From assembly GCA_964583865.1 (NCBI GenBank), contig CAZOXZ010000001.1:3101-67100 (forward strand): a stretch of DNA of 64,000 nt, written 5' to 3'. This DNA is from DASSBG01 sp964583865 (GTDB lineage Bacteria > Pseudomonadota > Gammaproteobacteria > Xanthomonadales > Rhodanobacteraceae). Below, one piece after another: positions 18,027 through 27,171 of the stretch; the stretch's first letter is position 1; the number at the start of each line of letters is the position of its first letter. The notes below the pieces were generated by a model, which saw nothing but the letters and a program-made list of their open reading frames with translations, was not told the DNA's origin and did no database searches. The position numbers and the translations under genes were made by a program.

Positions 18027-18587
18027 TCAGTCGCGAATGATAGCGCCGCTCACGGCATCGCGTATGGTCGTCGGTCGCGCCTGGTCGCCCAGCGGGCCGT
18101 CGATGATGGCGCCCAGAGCGTTGCCGAATTGCCGGCGCACCTCGACAGCCGAGCGTGCCGGCAGCTGGCCGTGGCGATTGGCACTCGTGGACACCAGGGC
18201 ACCACCGAAGGCACGACAAAGGCTGGAGGCCAGAGGATGCGCCGTCACGCGCAAGGCAATGCCCGGATGCTTGCCTGACAGCCACGCCGGCACGTTGCCG
18301 GCGCGCGGAAAGATCCAGGTATACGGCCCCGGCCAGGTCGCGCGGATATCGGCCAGACGGCCGGCATCCACGGACGTGGTGTCGATGAATGATTCAATCT
18401 GGCCGTAGTCGGCGGCTATCAGCAGCACGCCGTGATCCAGGGGCCGCGCCTTCAGCGCCACCAGCCGGTGAAAGGCGGTCTCGTCATGCGGATCGCAGCT
18501 CAACCCGTAGACGGCCTCGGTCGGGCAGGCCACCACGCCACCGTGGCGCAGTGCCTCGGCGGCCAGCTGAATGAGCGACAGGTTCAT
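18027..18587 (-). CDS. tsaC: L-threonylcarbamoyladenylate synthase (TsaC/YrdC)
   Basis: A 186-residue YrdC-fold protein making threonylcarbamoyl-AMP from threonine, bicarbonate and ATP, the first step of the t6A37 modification of ANN-decoding tRNAs. The nucleotide/threonine-binding N-terminus shows GGVVACPTEAVYGLSCDP, the basic loop gives LKARPLDHGVLLIA, and WPGPYTWIFPR and STSANRHGQ are family hallmarks. It is the short TsaC form rather than the Sua5 form with an extra domain. It lies just downstream of topA, an order widely conserved in gammaproteobacteria (dprA-topA-tsaC), and 9 bp separate it from topA. Confidence 0.93.
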   Translation of the reverse strand: MNLSLIQLAAEALRHGGVVACPTEAVYGLSCDPHDETAFHRLVALKARPLDHGVLLIAADYGQIESFIDTTSVDAGRLADIRATWPGPYTWIFPRAGNVPAWLSGKHPGIALRVTAHPLASSLCRAFGGALVSTSANRHGQLPARSAVEVRRQFGNALGAIIDGPLGDQARPTTIRDAVSGAIIRD

Positions 18588-18596
18588 GCCCGGCGC

Positions 18597-21125
18597 TCAG
18601 AACGGTGCATCGTCGGCGTCCGTACTGGTCGCCTTGCCGCTGGGCGCTTTTCGCGCGGCTTTCTTCGTGGCGGTCTTCTTGCTGGCAGATTTTTTCGTGG
18701 CAGCCTTTTTTGCCGCCGTCTTGCGCGTCTTCTTTGTCGCGGCCTTCTTCGTGGCCGACTTCTTCGCCGTGGACTTCTTCGCCGTGGATTTCTTCGCAGC
18801 GGCCTTCTTCGTGGCCGTCTTCTTGCGCGCCCCGCGACGCTTGCGTTCGGGCGCGGCCGCGATCAGCTCCTTGCATTCTTCGTGCGTCAGCGACTCGGGC
18901 TCGCGCTCCTTGGGCATCTTGGCATTCTTGTTGCCGTCGGTAATGTACGGCCCCCAGCGTCCCTTGAGGATCTGGATGCCGTCGTCGAACTCCTTGATGA
19001 TGCGATTGGCCAGGTACTCGCGTTTTTCCTGCAACAGCTGGCGTGCGCGTGCCAGATCAACGGTGTAAGGATCGTCCTCGCCTTTTTTCAGCGAGGCGAA
19101 CAGGTCACCTTCACGCACGTAGGGGCCGAAGCGGCCAATGGCGGCCTTGATCATCTCGCCGGACTCGCCCAGCCCCAGCTCACGCGGCAACTTGAACAGG
19201 TCCAGCGCCTGCTCCAGGGTGATGGTGTGCATCGACTGGCCCGGCAGCAGGCTGGCGTAGGTCGGCTTGTCGCCGTCATCGCGCTCGCCGATTTGCGCGA
19301 ACGGGCCGTAGGGCCCCAGGCGCACGGCCACCGGCTTGCCGCTCTTGGGATCGGTGCCCAGCTTGCGCGCACCGGTGGCCTCGCTGCGCTCGACGGTTTC
19401 CAGCTTCTCGTCCACCAGGTGCTTGAACGGCTCCCAGAAGCCTTCCAGCAAGGGCACCCATTCCTTTTCGCCACGACTGATGGCATCGAGCTGGTCTTCC
19501 AGACGCGCGGTAAATTCGTAGTCCACGTACTGGGTGAAGTGCGTGGTCAGGAACATGCTCACCGCGCGGCCCACGTCGGTGGGATGGAAACGCCGGCTTT
19601 CCAGGGTGACGTACTCGCGATTCAGCAGCACGCGAATGATGGAAGCGTAGGTGGAAGGACGGCCGATGCCGTATTCCTCCATGGTCTTCACCAGGCTGGC
19701 CTCGGAGTAGCGCGGCGGCGGCTCGGTGAAATGCTGGTCGGCGAGGATGTCGGTCAAGGGCAGCTTTTCGCCTTCTTCCAGCGACGGCAGACGCTTGTCG
19801 TCATCTTCCTTTTTCTTGCGGTTCTCGTTGCCTTCCTCGTACACGGCCAGGAAGCCGGGATCGACGATGGTGGTTAAGGTGGCGCGGAAACTGGAATCGC
19901 CCACGGGAAAGTCCACGGCCACGGTGCTAAGGGTGGCGTGGATCATCTGGCAGGCCACGGCGCGCTTCCAGATCAACTCGTACAGGCGCTGCTGATCGCG
20001 CTCAAGGTACTTGTTCACGTCCGCCGGCCGGCGCAGGGCCGAAGTCGGGCGGATGGCCTCGTGGGCCTCCTGGGCATTCTTGGACTTGGTCTTGTAGACC
20101 TGCGGCTTGTCCGGCACGGCCTTGTCGCCGTAGTCCTCACTGATCAATTGCCGCAACTCGGCCACGGCGTCCTGCGACAGGGCAGTGGCGTCCGTACGCA
20201 TGTAGGAAATCAGGCCGACGGTGCCTTCCCCGCCCAGGGCCACGCCTTCGTACAGGCCCTGCGCCACGCGCATGGTGCGGCTGGTGGAAAACCCCAGCTT
20301 GCGCGAGGCTTCCTGCTGCAGCGTGGACGTGGTGAACGGTGGCGCCGGGCGGCGACGACGCTGCTTGTGCGTGATCTCGCCCACCTGGAGTTCGCCCGCG
20401 GCGGCGTCCAGCAAGGCCTGACGCACAGCCGCGGCGCGCTCGCCGTCAGTGATGTCGAACTGCTCGAATTTCTTGCCGTCCAGTTGCGTCAGGCGGGCAC
20501 GAAAATCGCCCTTGGGATGCTTCAGGTCGGCCTCGATGGTCCAGTATTCACGCGCCTGGAACGCTTCGATCTCCGCTTCGCGCTCGCAGATCATGCGCAA
20601 GGCAGGCGTCTGCACCCGGCCGGCTGACAGGCCGCGACGCACCTTGCGCCACAGAACCGGCGACAGGTTGAAACCGACGAGGTAATCCAGCGCCCGACGC
20701 GCCTGCTGGGCATCGACCAGGTCGCCGGACAGCTCGCGCGGCTGGTCCACGGCGGCCTTGATGGCGCGCGGCGTGATCTCGGAAAAGACCACACGATGCA
20801 TCTCCTTGTCATCGACCAGGCCGCGGTCGGCGAGGATCTTGCTGATATGCCAGCTGATGGCTTCGCCCTCGCGGTCCAGGTCGGTGGCCAGGTAAATGGC
20901 CTCGGCCTTCTTTGCCGCCCTGGCGATGGCATCGACGTGCTTTTCGTTGCGCTCGATCAACTCGTAGTTCATGGCAAAGCCATGCTCGGTGTCGACGGCG
21001 CCTTCCTTGGGTCTGAGGTCACGCACATGGCCATAGGACGCCAGCACCTCGAAGTCGTTTCCGAGGTACTTCTTGATCGTCTTGGCCTTGGCAGGCGATT
21101 CAACAATGAGCAGGTTTTTGGCCAT
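18597..21125 (-). CDS. topA: DNA topoisomerase I
   Basis: An 842-residue type IA topoisomerase that relaxes negative supercoils. The TOPRIM domain (LLIVESPAKAKTIKKYLG, with acidic TDLDREGEAI at about 81-90) opens the protein; the catalytic tyrosine is Tyr308 in LISYMRTD. After the core come Topo I C-terminal repeat modules (GPYGPFAQIG, GRFGPYVREGDLFASL, GRWGPYITDGNKN) and then a tail of about 75 residues made of Lys/Ala/Thr repeats (KKAAAKKSTAKKSTAKKS). No Cys4 zinc ribbons are present, unlike E. coli TopA; the basic tail probably takes over DNA binding. It is preceded by dprA (81-bp gap) and followed by tsaC. Confidence 0.96.
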   Translation of the reverse strand: MAKNLLIVESPAKAKTIKKYLGNDFEVLASYGHVRDLRPKEGAVDTEHGFAMNYELIERNEKHVDAIARAAKKAEAIYLATDLDREGEAISWHISKILADRGLVDDKEMHRVVFSEITPRAIKAAVDQPRELSGDLVDAQQARRALDYLVGFNLSPVLWRKVRRGLSAGRVQTPALRMICEREAEIEAFQAREYWTIEADLKHPKGDFRARLTQLDGKKFEQFDITDGERAAAVRQALLDAAAGELQVGEITHKQRRRRPAPPFTTSTLQQEASRKLGFSTSRTMRVAQGLYEGVALGGEGTVGLISYMRTDATALSQDAVAELRQLISEDYGDKAVPDKPQVYKTKSKNAQEAHEAIRPTSALRRPADVNKYLERDQQRLYELIWKRAVACQMIHATLSTVAVDFPVGDSSFRATLTTIVDPGFLAVYEEGNENRKKKEDDDKRLPSLEEGEKLPLTDILADQHFTEPPPRYSEASLVKTMEEYGIGRPSTYASIIRVLLNREYVTLESRRFHPTDVGRAVSMFLTTHFTQYVDYEFTARLEDQLDAISRGEKEWVPLLEGFWEPFKHLVDEKLETVERSEATGARKLGTDPKSGKPVAVRLGPYGPFAQIGERDDGDKPTYASLLPGQSMHTITLEQALDLFKLPRELGLGESGEMIKAAIGRFGPYVREGDLFASLKKGEDDPYTVDLARARQLLQEKREYLANRIIKEFDDGIQILKGRWGPYITDGNKNAKMPKEREPESLTHEECKELIAAAPERKRRGARKKTATKKAAAKKSTAKKSTAKKSATKKAATKKTRKTAAKKAATKKSASKKTATKKAARKAPSGKATSTDADDAPF

Positions 21126-21206
21126 CGGGCAGGTTCTTGTCGCGAGTTGAAGGATGAATCAGGCTTGAATCGGCCTATTAGTTGGAAACACAGCCGGCGC
21201 CGACTG

Positions 21207-22358
21207 TCAAGCTTGCGTTTTGTCGGGCGGTCGATGAAGGCGCTGGAAACGCCCTCCGGGAAGGCTGGCCACGTGGCCGGCAAGTTCGAGCTCCAGCAGC
21301 GCGGATGATACCCCCGCAGCCGGCATCCGGGTACGCTCTGCCAGCTCATCCAGCGAGGCCGGCGCCTCCCCGAGCGCGTTCAGCACCGGCGCCAGGGCCG
21401 CATCCACCGGCGTGGTATCGTCCGCGCCGGACATTTGTTGCAGCCGTTCGCCAAGCTCGCGGCCAAAGCGTTGTGCCGGGCCGGCCAGCAGGTCGCGAAC
21501 CTCACGTGGGTGCTCGACGAGCGCCGCTCCGTCGCGGATCAGCTTGTGGCAACCCTGCTTGGTCGGAAGGTGGATCGAGCCCGGCACGGCCATGACCTCG
21601 CGACCCTGTTCGGAAGCCAGGCGCGCGGTGATCAGGGAACCGGACCGCAGGCCGGCCTCGATGACAAGCGTGCCCAGGCTGAGACCGGAAATGATGCGGT
21701 TGCGACGCGGAAAGTTGCGTGCGTGCGGCGGCGTGCCCAGTGGAAACTCGCTCACCAGCGCGCCCTCGGCGACAATGTCACGGGCTAGGGCCTCGTGCTT
21801 GCGCGGGTACAGCCGGTCCACGCCGGTGCCCAGCACGGCCACGGTGCGGCCTCCGGCATCGAGGGCGGCCCGATGGGCGGCGCCATCCACACCGTCAGCC
21901 AGACCGCTGGTGATCACCAGACCCGCCGCAGCCAGCTGCGCGGCAAAGTCACGACTGTCAGCCAGGCCCTGCGGCGAGGCGTTGCGCGAACCCACAATCG
22001 CCAGTTGCGGCTGCAGCAACAGGTCGGGATTGCCAATGACAAACAGCGCCACCGGCACCGAATCCACGTTCTCCAGTTGCGGTGGAAAATCATCATCCAC
22101 GAACCGCAAAAAATGGTGCTCGGGTGCTTCCAGCCAGGCGATATCGGCCGCCAGCAGATCCTCGTCCGGTGCTGCCAGCCATTCGCGGGTAGCAGGCTTC
22201 AAGATGTACTCGCGCACCAGTGCAGCCAGCGGATGTGCCAGGACATCGCACGCCTTGCCGTCATGCGCCAGCAACATCTGGCGCAGCGTGGCCGGGCCCA
22301 GATGCGGTGCACGCAACAAGGTCAACCAGGCTTTCAACTCACTGTTGTTGTTCCCCAT
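21207..22358 (-). CDS. dprA: DNA-processing protein DprA
   Basis: A 383-residue protein of the DprA/Smf family, which binds incoming single-stranded DNA during natural transformation and loads RecA. The N-terminal SAM-like region is followed by the Rossmann-like core (AIVGSRNASPQGLADS, ITSGLADGVDGAAHRAAL, VLGTGVDRLYP, FPRRNRIISGLS, LVIEAGLRSGSLITA) and a C-terminal winged-helix DprA_WH domain (LNALGEAPASLDELAERTRM). The ATG at 22358 gives MGNNNSELKAWLTLLRA; the frame extends 18 codons further upstream but with no ribosome site. The LysM gene precedes it by 77 bp. The smg (DUF494) gene that often sits between dprA and topA is absent. Confidence 0.94.
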   Translation of the reverse strand: MGNNNSELKAWLTLLRAPHLGPATLRQMLLAHDGKACDVLAHPLAALVREYILKPATREWLAAPDEDLLAADIAWLEAPEHHFLRFVDDDFPPQLENVDSVPVALFVIGNPDLLLQPQLAIVGSRNASPQGLADSRDFAAQLAAAGLVITSGLADGVDGAAHRAALDAGGRTVAVLGTGVDRLYPRKHEALARDIVAEGALVSEFPLGTPPHARNFPRRNRIISGLSLGTLVIEAGLRSGSLITARLASEQGREVMAVPGSIHLPTKQGCHKLIRDGAALVEHPREVRDLLAGPAQRFGRELGERLQQMSGADDTTPVDAALAPVLNALGEAPASLDELAERTRMPAAGVSSALLELELAGHVASLPGGRFQRLHRPPDKTQA

Positions 22359-22435
22359 CGGCTGCCGTCCCCATCCACGAGACAAAAACGCGCGGCCGAG
22401 GCCGCGCGCCATGACAACGCCGCAACGCGACCGGC

Positions 22436-23587
22436 TTACTCCGGCATCCGCAGACGGTCGCCCAGCTGCACCGGACGGATGCCGTCCATGATCAGACCGT
22501 AGCTGACCTCGTCAAACGTGCGGAACACCATGACATGACCGACGTACTCTTCGGGCAGCTGCACCTTGTCCGCGAACAGGCGGCTGTTGGAAGTCATCTC
22601 GTCGTTGATCACCGCGCCCGGCTGGAAGACCGTGTATGTGTTGCCGTTGGCCACGCCGTCGCTGCTGCCAGCCGACAAGGCCACGACCTGCATGCTGCCG
22701 GCCGAATCGATGGCATCGGCGAAGGCAATCACGCGCATGTCGTCCGGCACACTGGCGGGTGCATGCGGGAAGTAGGTGGCATCGTAGGGCGCATCATCCA
22801 TCGGCAACAGGCGGTCACCGGCACGGATTTCACGGCTGGAAGAGTGGATCAGTACCGTGGCCGGGTCACCAGTGCGCTGCACCCGGACCTCGCCGACAAC
22901 CTGAACTTCGATGCCCAGCGGATCACCCTTGCCAAAGTGACCATCCCCACGCGTGAATTCCTTCCACGGGCCACGCACCATGGCGACATTGCTGTCCAGC
23001 ACGTGGGCGACCTTCTCGAAATCACCATCATCGCGCGAGCCGAAACTGCGGAAGGCGTGCGTCGGTCGCACGATGGCCAGATGTTGCCCCGGCTGCGCGT
23101 CAAGATTGCGAATATAGGCAAACTGACCCGGCGTGCCACGCAGGCGGTTGTCCTCGAAGGCCACCACGTACGGTGCCTCCTCAAGCTGGTCGGCATCCAT
23201 GACGCGGTAATCCTTGAGGAAGGACTTGATCGCGTGCAACGGCACCGGCGGAATGGGATCAAGATCCGACTCGCGCACGCCCGGCGTCAGCTTGACATAA
23301 AAGCCGTCGCCCTTGGCGCCTTCGGCCGTGCCTCCGGCCCCGGCATACGACAGGTTCAACACATCACCGGGATAAATCAGGTGCGGGTTGACCACCTGCG
23401 GATTGGCGCGCCAGATCTCCGGCCACAGCCACGGCTCCTGCAAAAATTTCGCCGAGATATCCCACAAGGTATCGCCCTTCTGGACGACATAGGTATCCGG
23501 ATGATCGGCTTGCAACGTGGGCGTGGCAGCGAAGACAACAAGGCTGGCCAGCAGACCGGCTGAAAATCCAAGTAGTTTCTTAAGCAT
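22436..23587 (-). CDS. LysM peptidoglycan-binding domain protein
   Basis: A 383-residue exported protein. A signal peptide (MLKKLLGFSAGLLASLVVFAATPTLQA) precedes a single LysM domain at about residues 32-78 (TYVVQKGDTLWDISAKFL to VNPHLIYPGDVLNLSY), which binds N-acetylglucosamine in peptidoglycan. The remaining 300 residues are predicted beta-rich with no recognisable catalytic motif; they include paired segments such as EVQVVGEVRVQRTGDPATVLIHSSSREI-type strands, abbreviated here as VQVVGEVRVQ. This protein lies before dprA in many xanthomonads and is of unknown role, perhaps a wall-binding scaffold. The start was placed at 23587 because an upstream methionine would spoil the signal peptide. 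It is divergent from def. Confidence 0.88.
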   Translation of the reverse strand: MLKKLLGFSAGLLASLVVFAATPTLQADHPDTYVVQKGDTLWDISAKFLQEPWLWPEIWRANPQVVNPHLIYPGDVLNLSYAGAGGTAEGAKGDGFYVKLTPGVRESDLDPIPPVPLHAIKSFLKDYRVMDADQLEEAPYVVAFEDNRLRGTPGQFAYIRNLDAQPGQHLAIVRPTHAFRSFGSRDDGDFEKVAHVLDSNVAMVRGPWKEFTRGDGHFGKGDPLGIEVQVVGEVRVQRTGDPATVLIHSSSREIRAGDRLLPMDDAPYDATYFPHAPASVPDDMRVIAFADAIDSAGSMQVVALSAGSSDGVANGNTYTVFQPGAVINDEMTSNSRLFADKVQLPEEYVGHVMVFRTFDEVSYGLIMDGIRPVQLGDRLRMPE

Positions 23588-23807
23588 GGCAGGTAATCCC
23601 CAGAATCCGATAGGATTTTGCTTGAGTGTACCGGAAAAACGGTTCAAGACAAACGATTGTGACAGGCCGTATTCGGCAAAAGCCCCCCGGAAACCTTACA
23701 ATAAATCGTATCGGGCTTGTTTTCCGCGAATTTGCCCGCAGTTTTGTATGCAACCGACTTGTGCGCTGCAAAATCCGTCGCACACACCCTTGACGAGGCC
23801 TTGTGGC

Positions 23808-24335
23808 ATGAGTTTGCTGAAGATTCTCGAGTTTCCCGATCCACGTCTGCGCACCCGCGCCGCCGAGGTCACCCACTTTGACGATGACCTGGCGACCTTG
23901 GCCGACGACATGCTCGAAACCATGTACGCCGCCTCCGGCATCGGCCTGGCGGCAACCCAGGTGGACGTGCACCAACGCATGCTGGTGCTTGATGTATCCG
24001 AGAGCGGCACCGAGCCAATGACGTTCGTCAACCCCGTCATCAAGCAGCAAAGTGACGAATGCGGCGTGCATCAGGAGGGCTGCCTGTCCGTGCCGGGCAT
24101 TTATGCCGACGTCAAGCGCGCGGCCAGCATCGTGGTCGAGGCGCAGGACGTGCGCGGCGAGGCATTCACCCTGGAAGCCGAGGGCCTGCTGGCCGTGTGC
24201 ATCCAGCATGAAATGGACCACCTCATCGGCAAGCTGTTCGTGGATTACCTGTCGCCGTTGAAACGGCAGATGGTGCGGCGCAAGCTGAACAAGCGCCACC
24301 GCCAGGACGCATCCGTCCAGGTTGCCGGTGCCTGA
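23808..24335 (+). CDS. def: Peptide deformylase
   Basis: A 175-residue Fe2+/Zn2+ enzyme that removes the formyl group from new N-termini. The three signature motifs are all present: GIGLAATQ (44-51), EGCLSVPG with metal ligand Cys92, and QHEMDHLIG with ligands His134 and His138 and catalytic Glu135. The ATG at 23808 gives MSLLKILEFPDPRLR, the usual family N-terminus. Its TGA is followed without any gap by the GTG start of fmt, so the enzymes adding and removing the formyl group are encoded as one coupled unit. The divergent LysM gene leaves about 220 bp for promoters. Confidence 0.96.
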   Translation: MSLLKILEFPDPRLRTRAAEVTHFDDDLATLADDMLETMYAASGIGLAATQVDVHQRMLVLDVSESGTEPMTFVNPVIKQQSDECGVHQEGCLSVPGIYADVKRAASIVVEAQDVRGEAFTLEAEGLLAVCIQHEMDHLIGKLFVDYLSPLKRQMVRRKLNKRHRQDASVQVAGA

Positions 24336-25271
24336 GTGAGCCTGCGCCTGGTCTTTGCCGGTACGCCGGACTTCGCCCTGCCCAGCCTGGAAGCCTGCCT
24401 GGCCTCGGCTTTCGAGGTCGTGTCGGTTTACACCCAGCCGGATCGGCGCAGCGGGCGCGGTCGCAAGCAGCAATTCAGCCCGGTCAAGCAGGCTGCCCTG
24501 GCCGCCGGTGTTCCGGTGGCTCAGCCACGCAGTCTGAAAACACCCGAGGCCCGGGATGAACTGCGCCAGCTGGCACCGGATCTCATGGTGGTGGTGGCCT
24601 ACGGCCAGATCCTGCCGCAGGCGGTGCTGGATATCCCCACGCATGGCTGCTGGAACGTGCACGCCAGCCTGCTGCCACGCTGGCGCGGCGCGGCGCCCAT
24701 CCAGCGCGCCATCGCCGCCGGCGACGAGACCACCGGCGTGGCATTGATGCAGCTGGAAGCCGGCCTCGACACCGGCCCGGTGCTGCTGCAGGAAGCGATT
24801 GACATCAGCGCCGATGACACCGGCGGCAGCCTGCACGACCGCCTCGCGCGACTGGGTGGTGATGTCCTGGCACATGGTCTGGCGCAGCTCGCCGCAGGCC
24901 AGCCACCACAGGCCACGCCGCAGGCGGATGAAGGCGTCACCTACGCTCGCAAGCTGGATAAAAGCGAAGCCGTACTCGACCTCGACCGACCCGCAGCCGA
25001 GCTGGCACGGCTGGTACGCGCCTTCAATCCCTGGCCCGTGGCTGAAACGCGGCTCGCGGGCGAGCGCCTGCGCGTGTACGCGGCCGACGCGCGCACGCGC
25101 GAAGCCGACGCCCGACCCGGCGACATCCTGGCTGCCGACGCCGAGGGGATCGATCTCGCCTGCGGCGAGGGCATCCTTCGGCTCACCCAGGTGCAACGCG
25201 ATGGCGGTCGACCCATGGCCGTGCGCGACTACCTCAACGCGAGGCCGGAGCTTCGCCAGGCGACCGCATGA
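24336..25271 (+). CDS. fmt: Methionyl-tRNA formyltransferase
   Basis: A 311-residue enzyme that transfers the formyl group of 10-formyl-THF to initiator Met-tRNA. The catalytic Asn/His/Asp region is visible as HGCWNVHASLLPRWRGAAPI and MQLEAGLDTGPVLL; the C-terminal OB-like tRNA-binding domain begins near residue 205 (TYARKLDKSEAVLDLDRPA). It starts with GTG immediately after the def stop codon, so translation is very likely coupled. A hairpin follows the stop before rsmB. Confidence 0.96.
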   Translation: MSLRLVFAGTPDFALPSLEACLASAFEVVSVYTQPDRRSGRGRKQQFSPVKQAALAAGVPVAQPRSLKTPEARDELRQLAPDLMVVVAYGQILPQAVLDIPTHGCWNVHASLLPRWRGAAPIQRAIAAGDETTGVALMQLEAGLDTGPVLLQEAIDISADDTGGSLHDRLARLGGDVLAHGLAQLAAGQPPQATPQADEGVTYARKLDKSEAVLDLDRPAAELARLVRAFNPWPVAETRLAGERLRVYAADARTREADARPGDILAADAEGIDLACGEGILRLTQVQRDGGRPMAVRDYLNARPELRQATA

Positions 25272-25273
25272 GA

Positions 25274-25311
25274 TTGTTCATTTGTCTTCTGTGCCGAGAA
25301 GAAATGAACAA
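25274..25311 (+). terminator. Intercistronic stem-loop between fmt and rsmB
   Basis: An AT-rich inverted repeat, TTGTTCATTT (25274-25283) with AAATGAACAA (25302-25311), plus an inner pair CTTCT/AGAAG closing a GTGCCG loop. It is followed by AAATCAAACAAATCAAA on the plus strand rather than a T-run, so it is a poor intrinsic terminator. It may serve as an RNA-stability or attenuation hairpin within the def-fmt-rsmB unit. Confidence 0.45.
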
Positions 25312-25331
25312 ATCAAACAAATCAAACGACC

Positions 25332-26720
25332 ATGGCCAACCACCCACGCGCAGCAAACCCGACGAAAAAGTCGTCCTCTGACACCCGCGCTGTGGCAGCG
25401 AAGATCCTGGCGGATGTCGCGCTGGACGGTGCGTCGCTGCGCGAAGCCCTGGCGCGTGGGCTGCCGCAGGTTGGCGAAGCACGTGACCGGGCCTTCGTGA
25501 CCGCACTGGTCAACGAAGGCGCGCGCTGGTGGCTGCGCTTCAACCCGGCGCTGGACCGCATGATGGACCGGCCCTTGCCGCGCAAGCTCGGCCAGGTGCG
25601 CGCGCTGCTGGTGCTGGGTCTGGTGCAACTGGAAGTGCTTGAAGTCGCGCCGCACGCGGCCGTGGCCGCCACGGTCGACGGCGTGCGCGCGCTTGGCCAC
25701 AAGCGCATGGCCGGGTTGTGCAATGCCGTGCTGCGGCGCTGGCAGCGCGAGCGCGAAACGCGGCTACGCGAGCTGGATGCCGACGCGGTCACGCGCGAGG
25801 CCTGGCCGCGCTGGCTGCTGGACCAGATCCGTGCCGACTGGCCGCAAGAGGCCGACGCCATTGTCGCCGCCTGCCGCCAGGCGCCACCGCCCGTGCTGCG
25901 GGTAAACCGGCGACGCTCGACCCGGAACGAACTGCAGACCCGGCTGGCCGAAGCCGGCATCGAAACCGCCACCGTGGACGGCCTGCCGGATGCCCTGCGG
26001 TTGCAACAGCACGGCGACATCACGGCCATGCCAGGCTTTGCCGAAGGCGCCTTCTCGGTGCAGGACGGCGCCGCCCAGTGGGCCGTCGATGCACTTGCTG
26101 CCGAAGCCGGCCAGCGCGTACTGGATGCCTGCGCCGCCCCTGGCGGCAAGGCTGCGCACCTGCTGGAACGGCACGACATCAAGCTTGTGGCGCTGGACGT
26201 GGACAAACGTCGCATCGAGCGTATGCACCAGAATTTCGACCGCCTGGGCCTGACGGCACAACTGGCGACAGGTGACGCCGCCCGGCCCGACGACTGGTGG
26301 GATGGCCAGCCCTTCGACCGCATCCTGCTGGACGCGCCCTGCTCGGCCACCGGCATCATCCGGCGACATCCCGACATCAAGCTGCATCGCCGGGCCAGCG
26401 ACATCAGGACACTGGCCACCACCCAGCTCGGCCTGCTGGAATCGCTGTGGCCGCTGCTGGCGCCGGGCGGCCGGCTGTTGTAGGTCACCTGCTCCATCTT
26501 GCGTGCTGAGAACGAGGCCGTCGTTGCGCGATTCGCGGCGGGCCGCGATGATGTGCGCAGCGTTGCATGGCAGGCAGCAGGCCGCCCGGCGGGTGCCGGA
26601 CGCCAGTTGCTGCCCGGAGTGGATGGTTTCGATGGGATGTTCTATGCCCTTGTGGACAAGCAGGCGATGGCTTCCGGCACTGCTGCTGGCGCTGCTGCTG
26701 ACGGCGTGCCGCAGCACTGA
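25332..26720 (+). pseudogene. rsmB: 16S rRNA m5C967 methyltransferase RsmB, interrupted by in-frame TAG
   Basis: RsmB methylates C967 of 16S rRNA using SAM. The N-terminal NusB-like domain (about 1-140) and the methyltransferase domain (CAAPGGKAAHLL, LDAPCSATGIIRRHPDIK) are intact, but the frame meets TAG at 26481-26483 right after PGGRLL. Reading on in the same frame gives VTCSILRAENEA and later PGVDGFDGMFYAL, exactly the conserved end of the family. The TAG therefore replaces the Tyr of LLYVTCS. The nucleophile Cys of TCS lies beyond the stop, so the 383-residue product should be inactive. A true nonsense mutation, readthrough or a base-call error are all possible. The full frame would be 462 codons and would overlap the DUF4390 gene by 77 bp. 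Confidence 0.85.
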
Positions 26721-27171
26721 ACCCGCCCCGGAGCTGGCCATCGACTATGCCCGTCTGGCGGGCAGCGGAACCGCGCCGGAGCTGCGTCTGGGGCTGGACT
26801 TCCGTCCGGGCGCGACGCAGCTGGCGGCGCTGGACCACGGCGTGCCCCTGGACCTTGAGGTGGCTGTGCGCGGTGCCCGTGGCGAGACCACCGTGAGCCT
26901 GGGCCTGCGCTATTTTCCGCTCAGTCGGCGCTACCGCCTGCACAGCGATGCAGGCATCGATCGCAGTTTTGCCCTGCGGCCCTACCTGCTGGATGCCCTG
27001 GGCAGCCTGCGTCTGCCACTGGCGCACAATCCCTGCCAAGCCGGCACGGCCTGCCGCGTCGAGGTGACCCTGGATCGATCCCACCTGCCCGGCGCCCTGC
27101 GCCTGACCGCCTTCCTGCAACCGGGCTGGCACCTGCCGCCGGCCCTGGCCGACATCAAGGCCGGCTCATGA
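26644..27171 (+). CDS. DUF4390 lipoprotein
   Basis: A 175-residue protein of family DUF4390, regularly found between rsmB and an NtrY-like kinase in xanthomonads. The start at 26644 gives a basic N-terminus and the lipoprotein signal WLPALLLALLLTAC; GGGAT lies about six bases upstream. Older annotations may start earlier in the frame. The rest is beta-rich (LRYFPLSRRYRLHSDAGI, RSFALRPYLLDALGSLRLPL) with a conserved Pro-Leu ending. The stop overlaps the kinase start (ATGA), suggesting that this envelope lipoprotein and the sensor work together, perhaps with the lipoprotein feeding a periplasmic signal to the kinase. That link is inferred. Confidence 0.83.
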   Translation: MPLWTSRRWLPALLLALLLTACRSTEPAPELAIDYARLAGSGTAPELRLGLDFRPGATQLAALDHGVPLDLEVAVRGARGETTVSLGLRYFPLSRRYRLHSDAGIDRSFALRPYLLDALGSLRLPLAHNPCQAGTACRVEVTLDRSHLPGALRLTAFLQPGWHLPPALADIKAGS

